DNA of 64,000 nucleotides from Gibbula magus. Its lineage: Eukaryota; Mollusca; Gastropoda; Trochida; Trochidae. A program made the position numbers and the translations under genes. Of this stretch, positions 12,452 through 24,416 are shown in pieces. The stretch covers positions 6,516,700-6,580,699 of the forward strand of contig OW388304.1 in NCBI GenBank assembly GCA_936450465.1. The letters are read 5' to 3'. The notes beneath the pieces were generated by a model. It saw only the letters and a program-made list of their open reading frames with translations. It was not told the origin of the DNA and did not search any database. How positions within the stretch are numbered: position 1 is the stretch's first letter; the number at the start of each line of letters is the position of its first letter.

Positions 12452-13950
12452 ACAAAGTAACACACAGTTACCGTTAGACTTACTATCACTACCTTGTTAT
12501 CATGGTTATGTTTTAGCAAAATATTTACTCCCCCTTGAATATGGATAATATGACAGTTTTTCAACATTTTGAAACACGAAACATGATAATTTTGCTTCGT
12601 AAAATCTCAAACTGTCATCCATTATTCGTGTAGTGAACGGTGTCGATTGGACACCGTGTGAAAATTATGCAGCGAGAAAGAAACTACCATCAACCAGTGT
12701 AGACGTTTAGATGATTTTAATGGCGCTTCTAAAATGGAAAATCAAACTTTATTCAATACTGAAAGGCCACAGGCCTGTAGTACATTATGCAAAGGTACAT
12801 GTTAATACAAGTGAATTTACATGTTATCATAACGATAACTTATTATTATTCTTTTCTCAATATCATTGCATGGCATATGTACATAGCAAGATTCTAAATT
12901 ACATTACGATTATTACAACGAAAATGTGTCTGTAGAGGGATGGACATAATCAAATTCTTTAGGTTGTGTTCTGCGTAATTCAATGGACACACAAGCAAAC
13001 AATGATATTAGTTTTCTGCGACATTTTATATATTTAAAACATTTTTTATTTTAAAATATTTGCCTTTTTCAATCCACAAGTCATGTGACGAGCATGAAAT
13101 ATTCTAAAAAAAATAAAGAATGGTAAATTTAAGTATCAAAGTACTTTTTAATTTTTTAAGATCCCTATCAACACTTTTTGTGCCTGGATCGATGCATATT
13201 CAGCATGGGTTGCCCTGGAAAGGTGATTAGTAAAATACACACCCAGGTAATTATATATGACGTTGATTCTATCAGGTTGCCTTTAAAATGCAATTTTTCA
13301 TTGTTCATATTCACATTTAGTTTATATTGTTCACAATAACTTTCTAGTTCAACAATTTGAGTCTGGGGACCTACAACAGTTTTAGTTATTAGAGAAATGT
13401 CGTCGGCAAATAATAATTTATCTCGTAAAGTAATATAAACAAATTTAACTCATACATGTATAATACTTATTATTGCATATCTATAGAAACTAACATGGGG
13501 TGCTGAAATTGCTATTTCGTGTGGTGTACATATAACTAGTTTCACTTGTATCCATCTCTCGTAGATTGAAATATCTCGCATTTTTGTTTGTATCGTTTCT
13601 TTTGCCCCTTGATGTATAATGGGCCTGAAAAGAGGTAAAATAATTTCCAAAATACAAAGTTTACAAACTAATTTAAACGTTTAAGCAATCTTCCGATGCA
13701 TCTGCACGAGTCGCATTGCTCACCAAATTGTGAATTTTGGTGGAACGTATATACAAGGGTTTTCACATCCAGACGACCTTCCCAAACCTATTAATGATCA
13801 ATTCAGTTCCCGCAGAGAAGGAATCGACCCCTGCATTGTCTAACATCAAATCAGTAGACAAAATGGGGCAGAGTGAATTTGTTAAAAACGTCATTTTTGA
13901 ACAAACAGCAAAAGCTTACTTATGACTGAGAACGTCATGAAGATACATTA
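12451..13950. other. Intergenic, nothing recognised
   Basis: No supported gene. A segment near 13500-13620 resembles 3350-3450 ('cgcatttttg..tatcgtttctttt'), suggesting a diverged repeat pair. Confidence 0.4.
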
Positions 13951-13951
13951 T

Positions 13952-14045
13952 GATTCATCGTGGATACCAGGCTACTTTCTTACTGTATACGATATGCTAG
14001 CGGAACGGACGAAACAAAGTAGTCTGGATTCCAGGATGATTATCT
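13952..14045. repeat. Copy of the inverted-repeat terminus family R2
   Basis: Its right half, read on the minus strand, contains 'atcatcctgga' then 'tactttgtttcg'. The same words occur at both ends of the 21775-23075 inverted-repeat element. The segment itself is a partial palindrome. Confidence 0.5.
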
Positions 14046-14434
14046 CTTTAGAGTTTCATACAGTAAAAGTCGACAGAATAGGTTACAGGTAGATGTATGA
14101 CTCGAAGCCGATACTGGCTTCCTTCCCGTGTGTCAGTACTTTGACGGACCACAAATTGGAGGGGAATATCACTGTAAGAGAACAAGAAAATGAAATATAA
14201 AGAATCCGTCTACTGAAAGGCATATGGACATTTTATGTACGCTTCACGACATTTCAAAATAGAATGATCCTTGCTGTGGTAAACGCAGAGTTTTAAATTA
14301 CTCATTATATCGCAATATGTTTGTTTTGTCTGGAAAGTTATAAACCCGCCTACATCTATATTCACAAGGTCTACTTATATTACTGCTAAATGGTTTCAAC
14401 TTACGGTTGAGCATTTTAAGAAAAGACCCTGGCA

Positions 14435-15010
14435 TTGGACTTTGTGATTCAAACATATTATGATGTTGAGTGTGTGTGTGTATGGTGTATGAACGTTTAT
14501 GGTGTGTGGTCTGTGGTGTTTGGTTTGGGGCCGGCGACGTATATGTGTTACTGCAACGATAGTATGATATGGCTCTTGGTGTGTGGCAGTGTGGTATGGT
14601 GTTTTGTGTTGTGGTGTGGTAAGGAATGGTATGGTGTGATATGGTATAGTATGGTATGGCATGGCATGGTATGGTATTCCTTGGAAATGTATTGTGATGT
14701 GTCATTGTATGTAGTTTGGTATGGTATGGTGTTGTGTAGTTTGGTATGGTATGGTGTTGTGTAGTTTGGTATGGTATGGTGTTGTGTAGTGTGGTGTGAT
14801 ATGCCTGTGTCAGGTGAGGTGGAGTATAATGTGATGTGGTAAAGTGTGATGTAGTGTGGTGATGAATGATGTGGTATGACATGTTATGAAATGGTTTGCT
14901 ATGATGTGATTGGACATGATGTCCTGAAATGTTGTGAGGTATGATGTGGTGTGTATATGCTGTATTTGAATTGTGACTGGTATAGTTTACTCTGATGTAT
15001 GGTATGGGCA
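14435..15010. repeat. Degenerate TGGTATGG-type array
   Basis: Dense, irregular reiteration of TGGTATGG and TGTGGTG words with very few C residues on the plus strand. Long open frames on both strands (His/Thr/Pro rich on the minus strand) are by-products of the repeat and not genes. Confidence 0.9.
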
Positions 15011-15118
15011 TCAGTATTTCTGACGAATCCTAGGTGTATTGACCAGTGATAACTTCAAATGACAACCGTATGTTATATACTGCATGATGTGCGTTTGCTT
15101 TATGGTGTCCCAATGTCG

Positions 15119-17290
15119 TGATATGGATTGGTGTGATATACTGATATGGTATGTATATGATATGGTTGTATATGATATGGTATGTATTTGATATGGAAGT
15201 ATATGGTATGGTAGTATAGTATATGGTATGTATATGATATGGTAGTATATGATATGGTATGTATATAATATGGTAGTATATGCTATGGTTGGATATGATA
15301 TGGTATGTATATGATATGGTTGTGTATGCTATGGTATGTATATGATATGGTAGTATATGCTACGGTAGTATATGCTATGGTATTTATATGATACGGTATG
15401 TATATGCTATGGTATGTATATGCTATGGTATGTATATTATATGGTATGTATATGATATGGTATGTATATGATATGGTAGTATATCCTATGGTAAGAATAT
15501 GATATGGTAGTATATACTATGGTAGTATAAATTATGATATGGTATGTATATAATATGGTAGTATATGCTATGGTTGGATATGATATGGTATGTATATGAT
15601 ATGGTTGTGTATGCTATGGTATGTATATGATATGGTTGTGTATGCTATGGTATGTATATGATATGGCTGTGTATGATATGATATGTATATGATATGGTAT
15701 GAATATGATATGGTAGTATATACTATTTTAGTATATGCTATGGTATGTATATGATATGGTATGTATATTATATGGTAGTATATCCTATGGTAAGAATATG
15801 ATATGGTAGTATATACTATGGTAGGATATGATATGGTTTGTATATGATATGGTATGTAAATGATATGATAGTATATGATATGGTATGAATATGATATGGT
15901 ATGTATATGATATGGTAGTATATGATAGTGTATGTTTATGATATAGTAGTATATGATATGGTATGTATATGATATTGTAGTGTATGCTATAGTGTGTATA
16001 TGATATGGTATGTATATGATATAGTATGTATATGATATGGTAGTATATGATATGGTAGTCTATGATATGCTTATATATGATATGGTAGTATATACTATGG
16101 TTTGTATGTGATATAGTATGTTTATGATAAAGTATGTATATGGTATGGTTGTGTTTGCAATGGTATGTATATGATATGGTATGTTTATGATATGGTATGT
16201 ATATGATATGGTATGTATATGATATGGTTGTATATGATATGGTATGTTTATGATATGGTATGTATATGATATGGTTTGTATATGATATGGTATGTATATG
16301 ATATAGTTGTATATGATATGGTATGTTTATGATATGGTATGTATATACTATGGTATGTATATGCTATGGTATTTATATGATATGGTATGTATATGATATG
16401 GTATGTATATGATATGGTATGTATATGATATGGTATGTATATGATATGGTATGTATATACTATTGAAGTATATGACATGGTATGTATATGATATGGTATG
16501 TATATGATATGGCATGTATATGATATGGTAGTATATGACATGGTAGTATATGATATGGTATGTATATGATATGGTATGTATATGATATGGTATGTATATG
16601 ATATGGTAGTATATGATATGGTATGTATATGATATGGTATGTATATGATATGGTATGTATATGATATGGTATGTATATGATATGGTATGTATATGATATG
16701 GTTGTATATGATATGGTATGTTTATGATATGGTATGTATATGATATGGTTTGTATATGATATGGTATGTATATGATATAGTTGTATATGATATGGTATGT
16801 TTATGATATGGTATGTATATGCTATGGTATGTATATGCTATGGTATTTATATGATATGGTATGTATATGATATGGTATGTATATGATATGGTATGTATAT
16901 GATATGGTATGTATATGATATGGTATTTATATACTATTGAAGTATATGACATGGTATGTATATGATATGGTAATTATATGATATGGTATGTATATGATAT
17001 GGTATGTATATGATATGGTAGTATATGACATGGTAGTATATGATATGGTATGTATATGATATGGTATGTATATGATATGGTATGTATATGATATGGTAGT
17101 ATATGATATGGTATGTATATGATATGGTATGGATATGATATGGTATGTATATGATATGGTATGTATATTATATGGTATGTATATGATATGGTATGTATAT
17201 GATATGGTAGTATATACTATGGTATGTATATGATATGGTATGTATATGATATGGTATGTATATGACATGGTTTGTATATGATATGGTAGT
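15119..17290. repeat. 16-bp satellite with higher-order duplication
   Basis: Hundreds of variants of a 16-bp unit (GTATATGATATGGTAT), almost free of C on the plus strand. A higher-order duplication of 474 bp is visible: 'gttgtatatgatatgg' at 16227 and again at 16701, and 'tattgaagtatatgac' at 16461 and 16935. Past about 16530/17021 the offset becomes 490, one extra 16-bp unit. The array ends in the assembly gap. Confidence 0.97.
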
Positions 17291-17490
17291 NNNNNNNNNN
17301 NNNNNNNNNNNNNNNNNNNNNNNNNNNNNNNNNNNNNNNNNNNNNNNNNNNNNNNNNNNNNNNNNNNNNNNNNNNNNNNNNNNNNNNNNNNNNNNNNNNN
17401 NNNNNNNNNNNNNNNNNNNNNNNNNNNNNNNNNNNNNNNNNNNNNNNNNNNNNNNNNNNNNNNNNNNNNNNNNNNNNNNNNNNNNNNNNN
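17291..17490. other. Assembly gap (200 N)
   Basis: Exactly 200 N, a conventional placeholder length. The true size of the satellite is therefore unknown. Confidence 1.
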
Positions 17491-18473
17491 AAATAGTTCA
17501 GGGCAAAACTATACTTTATTACAAAACACATTGGGGTACAGCGAACTTTATTTCTTAAGTCTAGCAATTAATGATTTATATCTATATGTGATAATGTACT
17601 TTTGATCTTATTACCGATATATAGTTTAACAGTTCACAATTTTAAAGGAACAGTACATAATAGAGTTTATTTGACGTTTGGCGTCAAATACGAGGTATAT
17701 CTCATCGAGTGAAGCAGAAATGTGTATATATACAATACAAATAACATATAATTTCTAAATCATAAGTATTGGTATTCGATGTGAAATATTGTACCTTCTA
17801 TATGATGACGTCATATGATTGAATATGTTTTGTCACTGAGTAGAATAACATGTTATTTCAATCAATGAAAATACTGATATTATTTTAACCAAGAAATGCG
17901 GAATTTCACCATTGAAAATATAATAAATTAAAACAAAATATTTTTAACAGCCACTCAAATTTGTTTATTTGAAATCCCTGGGTAATTCAATTTGTGTTGT
18001 GAACTTCATCATGTATTAAAAGTTAGGTAGAAATATATTTTTATAACTAAAGAGATGGGCGGCGCTAGACGTCCTGTCTAAAGGTGGTATGTGATCGGGC
18101 TAACAGCATGTGGATCCACTTAAGGATGCCGGAACGGGGCCAACCTCTTATATTTTTATAATTACTTGAGAGATACATGCCCAGTCTTACAACATTACAG
18201 TACATTAAAGGGCTTTCCCACTTAATCAGGTGTCAAAAATAGTCTTTTTATAGAAGATGCATTTATTTCAAATTAAGATATTGATAAACAGGAACATTAA
18301 CTCCAATACTTATGATAAATGAGTCCAACATTTTATTATCGCTTTACTCTTTCTTATGAAGTCACAAGAAGCTTACATTCTCTATTTTAATAGCACATTA
18401 GGAATAAGAATTTCATAGGTGCTTTATGTCATAAATTTGGAAATGAACGAAAGCGGATATACCGTATATATAT
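17491..18473. other. Intergenic with one small hairpin
   Basis: No gene recognised. A perfect 9-bp hairpin (TATTTGACG at 17678-17686 and CGTCAAATA at 17692-17700) and a CRE palindrome TGACGTCA at 17806-17813 are present. Confidence 0.5.
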
Positions 18474-18903
18474 TTGGGCTGCAACGATTCACCTAGATAA
18501 GTTCGATTCGATTTTTATATTTTAAAAGTTCGATTCGATTTATTTTGATTCGATTTTTTAACACTACAAAAATCCGCCATTTTGATCGTTGCTATGCGGC
18601 TTTGCTAAGAGAAATGTATAAGCCATGCTGATTGGCCGAGAATCTCGAAAGGTGAGGATATAAACCAATCATTGACTATGTTACATATTGTAGACACTGA
18701 ATTTGGTCTCCCGTTCACGTGTGACTTATAGCACGCGAATGCAATTTCACGATCTAATTGTAATAAAATCAGGTGACATTTTATTATTTTCGCATGAAAA
18801 AAATGAATGTGAATCGAATCGAAATTTTGAATCATGAATCGATTTTCGATGTCTTTAGTTTGTATCGATTTTCGATACATCGTAGTGAATCGTTGCAGCC
18901 CTA
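18474..18903. mobile_element. Non-autonomous hAT-type MITE
   Basis: The ends are perfect inverted repeats over 17 bp (GGGCTGCAACGATTCAC at the left, its complement at the right), a terminus typical of hAT elements. The flanking 8-mers are atatatat and atatatac, consistent with an 8-bp target duplication. The interior contains inverted ATCGATTTTCGA-type words. The minus-strand 102-codon frame inside is not a gene. Confidence 0.8.
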
Positions 18904-19212
18904 ATATATACATATATATGTTGAAATCAAATACTTATTTACCTTGCTAACATGACGTTATCACTTCAGATAAGCATTTACTGATAACGGTATCTAAGGA
19001 TCTATACCGAAACTTCACCATATTGTAGAATAAAGAAGTTGATCTTCCCAAAAACAAATCATTGTATTTTTTAATATTTTTTATAGAAAATCAAGCTTTT
19101 AAAATGTTAATTTGATCAAAAAATAACATTTTCAAAAAAGTGTTACGCAGAAAGCTCAAAGGGTTGGCTGACATCTAAGTAAATCTTTGTTCTGCGCATC
19201 CATGTCAATCAT

Positions 19213-19621
19213 GCTTACGTTCAATGCGAAATCTGTGCTGTAAGGGCACGCCCACCAGCCGAATCGTTTTCATGATCGGGTAGGCGTATGGGAGAAGGAA
19301 TTTGGAAGGATAAGGGGAGTTGGTCTCGATCATCAGATACCCGATTAATACAGCTGAGACGAATAGCAAAACGCCTGTCATTGAGAAACATATTTTCAGG
19401 AAACAACGACATCGCGACCAGGATTTCCGGGCTTTGAACTTGGTATTTTGTAAATTTTCTTTCGCCTTGCTCGCTGATTTCTGTGACACCTTCACTGATA
19501 AGGCCTTCTGTACACATTTGTTGATTTCAGATTCCTTCAGACCCCATTCTTTCCCAAGTTTCCGAAGTTCAGACACGTTTTGTTGAACGTACAGAAAAGC
19601 ATCCTGCATGTCGGTCGCCAT
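19213..19621 (-). CDS. Unit A: 5' exon of a putative type II membrane protein
   Basis: The coding start is ATG at 19621 and the exon ends at 19219, before a GTAAGC donor at 19218-19213. That gives 134 codons plus one base (phase 1). Residues 1-45 predict amphipathic helices with an 'LRKLGKEWGLKESEI' core. Residues 45-75 are Lys/Arg rich, residues about 76-98 form one hydrophobic membrane segment, and then comes a Pro/Tyr-rich stretch ending 'RLVGVPLQHRF'. Positive charge before the membrane segment suggests a cytosolic N-terminus. It is paralogous to units B and C: similar N-terminal motif, similar length, same ending and same splice phase. I do not recognise the family. The rest of the protein must lie in downstream exons not identified here; to the left lie a MITE, the gap and the satellite. 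Confidence 0.65.
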
Positions 19622-19702
19622 ATTGTTGTTGATTGGTGACGGGCACCTGTTGCATTCGGAAATGCTCGTGTGTTTCCGTCAGTTGTCGTAGCGTATTTTT
19701 AA
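19622..19702 (-). promoter_or_regulatory. Possible promoter of unit A
   Basis: On the minus strand a weak TATA-like TTTAAAAATA lies about 75 bp before the ATG, a CCAAT word (CACCAATCAA) sits about 15 bp before it, and the start context is aatATGGCGACC. Confidence 0.3.
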
Positions 19703-19910
19703 ATTTAGACCGACGATGTGAATCACCAGAGACCATGACTTTATGGCCTCTGAAATCACACAATGATTGGTAGGTATGCTTTGAACACAATTTTATACTT
19801 TATTAACAATAGAACAAATGATAACACACATATTTCGAAAATGAAGAAAAAGGATTCACCGAGTTGAAACTGCAGGTCCAGGACCGAAATCTCATACATG
19901 GATTTGAAAA

Positions 19911-19958
<48 letters not shown>

Positions 19959-19968
19959 GGACCCCCTG

Positions 19969-20002
<34 letters not shown>
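19911..20002. repeat. G46 tract facing a C32 tract
   Basis: 46 consecutive G (19911-19956), a 14-bp linker containing CCGG and CTGG, then 32 consecutive C (19971-20002). The two tracts are complementary and could fold into a long hairpin, or into a G-quadruplex and an i-motif. The exact lengths are unreliable because homopolymers are prone to assembly error. Confidence 0.95.
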
Positions 20003-20004
<2 letters not shown>

Positions 20005-20435
20005 ATCCGCTAGTGGGTCCATAAAAAACAATGTCGACCCTTTAAAATAAAAAAATAATCATACAATTATGATAAAAATTGGCAAAGCGATGGTCAGTTA
20101 AAGAGTGATAGGGTCAACATTATCTGGGACTATGGAAATGAGAAAACCTGGCTTACAACTGTTGTTTGTATTCATTTAACCATAAAACATTATCAAACAC
20201 GAAGTTACGGTCTGTGTGTATCATAATTTGTTTCAACAGGTGTTAACGTATGAGTGTGTGGAACAAAAGTTTTTTGCATGTTGTTAATATGCACGTGCAT
20301 GCGTAATGGTCGATGTGGTCCCTTTTTCTTCAGATCAGCATAAGGTCATAGGCTTATAAAACACATTGATAAACCCAAAAACGAAAATTTAGATAGTGTT
20401 ATAGAATAGTTGAAAGACGAAATATGTTAACTTTA

Positions 20436-20791
20436 AAGGGGCAGTAGCACGTTTTTTGCAAAATTTATTTTTTCAAATTTCCCATTTATAATGATAGTTT
20501 ATGTCATTTAAACTAACTTTAGAGGGTAAAACATCTTATTACACAAACCAATTATCTGCAGTGGTAAAAACTATGTTGCGTATAAAGCAAAAATTGCATG
20601 GCGGCCATTTTATTGTGAACACAATTTATTATTTTGTATTACAAAAACGATTCCCATGGCTTTACCGAAACATGTACACTCATTTTAAACTTTATTTTCC
20701 CAAGAGAGAAGGATGTTTTACTATTGGTGAAATTATTTTTCAAATACATTTCATCAACTTATTTGAGCGAAAAAACGTGCTACTGCCCCTT
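20436..20791. mobile_element. TA-flanked MITE, family M1, complete copy
   Basis: Terminal inverted repeats AAGGGGCAGTAGCACGTTTT are perfect over at least 20 bp. They are flanked on both sides by TA (20434-20435 and 20792-20793), as for Tc1/mariner-type insertion. The interior resembles that of the larger copy at 49831-50378. A 103-codon plus-strand frame runs through the element and out of it; it is not a gene. Confidence 0.85.
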
Positions 20792-21182
20792 TATTATCTG
20801 AATAAACATTAAATGATACAATTATACTTTATGAATAGAACTATAACAGTAGTATCGGTCTCGTAAACGCATTCCGTTTCACAAAGAATCAAAACATTAA
20901 TATACATGGTATAGTCCGATAGTGACATTCATTTTTTTTTATCGTATCGTTTTGTGATATGTCTTAGTCGTCACACCTAGCTTTATATGTTCGGTCACGT
21001 AGCCCAAAATACAAATAAAACTGCCACTGTTCACTTATTAAATTTTAATTTTAAAGATCAATCATTGAAAGTTTAACTTACAACTGAACATTATATGTAT
21101 ATTACATTATTTACTCATGTACCACCGATGGTGGTTCTTTTTGAGTAATAAAGCGAGTGATATAAAACAAAATGCGTCTTAC

Positions 21183-21537
21183 CGGAGAGACCGAAAGTCG
21201 AATGGAGGGGCAGTGCAAGGAGCCGTGCCCACCTCATTAGGGGGTACATAAGAGTGGCGAGCCGCGCCTGGGGGAGGCCTTTAGCTAATGCAGTCTGTCC
21301 GCTATCCGTGAACGTGAAAAGCATGAACATGCACAGACACATAATTCCACAGAAACATATCTGATTGGTCGTAATATCCGGGTATGGTCCCTTTTTACCG
21401 TTATTTCTTGAAGCGATAACTTGCTCAATGATGTTAGAGATTTTAGTTTCTGACACCCCTTCGTTTCTTGCTTTGTCCCGAAAAGTTTGGATTTGCTTGA
21501 TAAAATCCTCCATTGTGAAGACTCCCCTGTTAGACAT
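21183..21537 (-). CDS. Unit B: 5' exon of a putative type II membrane protein
   Basis: Starts at ATG 21537 (a second in-frame ATG eight codons later is an alternative) and ends at 21183, before a GTAAGA donor at 21182-21177. That gives 118 codons plus one base, phase 1 like A and C. Residues 9-42 form a predicted helix ('MEDFIKQIQTFRDKARNEGV'). A Cys/Met-rich membrane segment spans about 60-77. Then come 'LMYPLMRWARLLALPLHSTF' and the splice site, aligning with unit A's 'YPIMKTIRLVGVPLQHRF'. It lacks most of the Lys/Arg linker of A. The protein family is not recognised. The open frame beyond the donor is intronic. No further exon is seen in the 1.5 kb before unit A. Confidence 0.65.
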
Positions 21538-21572
21538 GTGGGATGAAGGGTTTGTCTAGAACCGTGCTCAGG

Positions 21573-21579
21573 CTTTATA
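21573..21579 (-). promoter_or_regulatory. TATA box of unit B
   Basis: TATAAAG on the minus strand, 36-42 bp before the ATG of unit B. A start site about 30 bp downstream would leave a very short 5' leader. Confidence 0.45.
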
Positions 21580-21863
21580 GTGATCGTTAATCTGTTTTAT
21601 TAGTCCACCAACAACAGCTGCAAACCTTTATCAAACCTTACACTTATAGATGTTTGGATGTTGTTAATTAAAGTAGTTTTGCATCTATTCATTCACGATC
21701 TTAAATACTGTCATTGAGTGGCAACCATCCTTTTGTCTTACACAATTGGAATAATGTTATGCGATTGTACATCCTGGAAACCAGGGGTACTTTGTTTCGC
21801 TCGCTTCACTTTGAAACTAACCCTTGGATTCCTAGGTGGCAAAAGGCTCGACGCGCGTTAAGG

Positions 21864-21953
21864 TTGAAATAATGACCGCTGACCGAGTGAATATCTGTGA
21901 TAACCATCGAGCGGTACGCGAGATGGTTATCACAGATATTCACGAGGTCGAGG
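21864..21953. repeat. Long imperfect hairpin
   Basis: The left arm contains GAATATCTGTGATAACCATC and the right arm GATGGTTATCACAGATATTC, each extended by a GAAATAATGACC-type complement. The arms are about 40 bp each around a 12-16-bp loop. Confidence 0.85.
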
Positions 21954-22100
21954 TCATTATTTCACATACACCACATGGTTATCATTCATTCCATACATAA
22001 AGTAGACAAATTGGTACCCATATATAAATATGTATATATAATACTAGAAAATATATAAATACAGCCAAGACACAAAAGAATGAACACTCATCTGTATGGA

Positions 22101-22175
22101 TCCTCGGTAGCTAGAATGGTAAAGGCGCTGCTCTAACGATATAGAGGTCCAGGGTTCGAATCCCACTTTCGCTAC
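22101..22175 (+). pseudogene. tRNA-like pseudogene or SINE head
   Basis: An A-box-like TAGCTAGAATGGT is followed at normal distance by the B-box GGTTCGAATCC. The anticodon arm region (CTCTA...TAGAG) is out of register and the acceptor stem pairs poorly. Confidence 0.5.
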
Positions 22176-23075
22176 TTACAAAATTTTCATTTCTAATTTG
22201 ACAAAATTTCCCAAATTTTACAAGTCCATCTGTTTCCGTAGGTTGAATATCTCATAACCGACCATGGTGGTTATCTAAAAAAAACTACCTCTGATATTGA
22301 CCTGATAACCACACCACGTGGTGTATATATAACTACCAATCACAGAAAAGTATATGACTTTTCTATAGATCAAATCAGCGCTTTCATTTTATACACGCCC
22401 CTCCCCTTGGAGTTTACGTGGACAACAATGACTGCAGTTCGTTATGACACCGAGGCTTCATTTTCAGTACATTATTGCATTTCACTTTTTCTGTGTATAT
22501 TGTTCATTGCATATATATGTATCATAAATTTGTTGACAATCTATAACAACACATTATGTTGTCCAAAGTCAATAATGTTATTACGTTAAATTTATGTTTG
22601 ATGATGTATTATTAATGTATGCACATGACAAAAAAATACTTCTGACATTTCAAAAGAGTGCGAAATCTGCTCCGCTGGAAAGCGCTCGTATGATCTCATG
22701 CCATATGAATGTTCTCTTTAGAACGAGTGGACAGTGTGGGCAGGAGTTAATATTAGAACTTATTTAAACAAATGTCGCTCTTTCAATGCCAGAAGTATAA
22801 AATACAATTTCAGGCAATTAAGACGAAGTTGAACTGTTTCGTCAAGCATGTGCGACACTGACATTGTTTAAATCATAATTTACCTCCTTATTTGGTTACG
22901 CCAATGAATTTAGAAACACGGTTCGCCATTGGTGTGCTATAATTAGCAAAAGTGACTTTCCATTCTTTTGTGAACCCAGCGCATCGAGCCTTTTGCCACC
23001 CAGGAATCCAGGGGTTAGTTTCAAAGTGAAGCGAGCGAAACAAAGTACCCCTGCATGTTTCCAGGATGATTCTAT

Positions 23076-24416
23076 CAAAATAGTAATATGTTTCGTCACG
23101 CCTTTAACAACAAAATCTCATTTATGGTTTTAAATATTTAGTAAGACCAAATGTTTATCATCGGCATCAAACAGTGTATGTCGTTAAAACTTTAAAATAC
23201 CATGCAGGTACAGGGGGCGGTGTTGCAGATAATAATGCGTCCTATAGGTAAAAAAAACAACTTGAACTTCGTTCCCTGACAGATATCTCCACATAAATGT
23301 ATAGTTGTCAGAGGTCACAGTTCACCAAAAGAAAACAGCCCCTGTACATGCAGCTCTTTGTACAGTCCAAATTCAAACTATAACTTGAAAATACATCAGT
23401 AAATATATTTCCTATAGGATTTCGTAACACTTCTGTGGTCGTGGCCAACAATTCCACCTCTCTATATGATGAACATACATATTTTAGCATTGATTTATTG
23501 AAATGTAAACACTTAATATTTTTCATTCAGAGACCGCCATGCAGAAAGTCCCGACCACGTCCGCCCTATTACACCTTATTGCAGACCGAGCCATCAAACA
23601 CAGGTGTTACCAGTCATAACACACCTCGCACCTGTCAGGTGTCAAACAGGAACAAGTGCATCATGGGTAATCACAGCTTGTCATAAGTAAACACAGATCG
23701 AGACCTGGATACAGAGCAAAGTCACGTTCTAGCTCAATTATGATGTTACTAGACTAATCGCCTGGGGACAATATTAATCAGTTGGTATTGTCAAAGTTAA
23801 AAAATTTCTCATCGAAAAGAGAATAATACATCATAGTGTTCACACCATAGATCAAGATGTAGATTCTCTTTATGTCGACAGGGTACTTATAATAAACAAT
23901 GCTATTCTCGGCTGATGCAGGCCTTGGCTGGAATAGTCTATTCTATAAACAATATAATACTTAATAAAAGTCCTTTGAATATAATAACCCAAACAACCAA
24001 TTACCATATGTACTTTACTGAGTGTGCGGGTCGGTGTTAATCAAATACTATGTGACATATCCGATGTAATAGTTTCATTACTATCCAAGATGAGATCTCC
24101 TTGCTATGAGATGCATTGAGTGAGATAACCATATTAAATGAGAAATCTAGACTATAAAACGTCTCCTTAAAACTCAAGCCATGTCCCTGAACACTCATCA
24201 TACACATGTTATTAGATTCATTACAGCATATGCACTAGGAAATCAGTGTCAAAATAAACCTCCAATCATGTAACAGATGTGGAGACCCATGGCAAGGCTA
24301 TCTACAGGTACCCGGTTTTTCACAGACACCACCATCACATAATCATATGTGCCATCAAAGTTACTCAAATATTAACGGAGAATATTGCACGATTATGCTT
24401 AAAACACTAGGCATAG
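23076..24416. other. Intergenic, nothing recognised
   Basis: No exon resembling the continuation of units B or C was seen. No other feature is supported. Confidence 0.4.

Larger units (their letters stand above)
21775..23075. mobile_element. Inverted-repeat element (R2) with internal tRNA-like sequence
   Basis: The termini at 21775-21860 and 22975-23075 are about 85-bp inverted repeats with few mismatches. Both contain 'tactttgtttcgctcgc' and 'ggcaaaaggctcga' in opposite orientation. The 1.1-kb interior holds a long hairpin (21864-21953) and a tRNA-like segment (22101-22175). A related terminus occurs at 13952-14045. No transposase frame is present, so it is non-autonomous. Confidence 0.65.

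Noticed and set aside
12259..12567. Tyr-Ile repeat protein on the minus strand
   Set aside because: Translation of a (TA)n run.
14298..15011. Long minus-strand frame rich in His, Thr, Pro, Tyr (237 codons)
   Set aside because: It follows the TGGTATGG-type repeat; frames on both strands are open for the same reason and there is no domain.
16248..17268. Several minus-strand frames of Tyr-His-Thr-Ile repeats
   Set aside because: Direct translation of the 16-bp satellite.
19756..20031. Frame with poly-Gly and poly-Pro tracts
   Set aside because: Produced by the G46/C32 homopolymers.
20501..20812. 103-codon plus-strand frame
   Set aside because: Lies across a TA-flanked MITE and its inverted end; no domain.
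22896..23099. 67-codon minus-strand frame
   Set aside because: Comes from the right inverted terminus of the R2 element.
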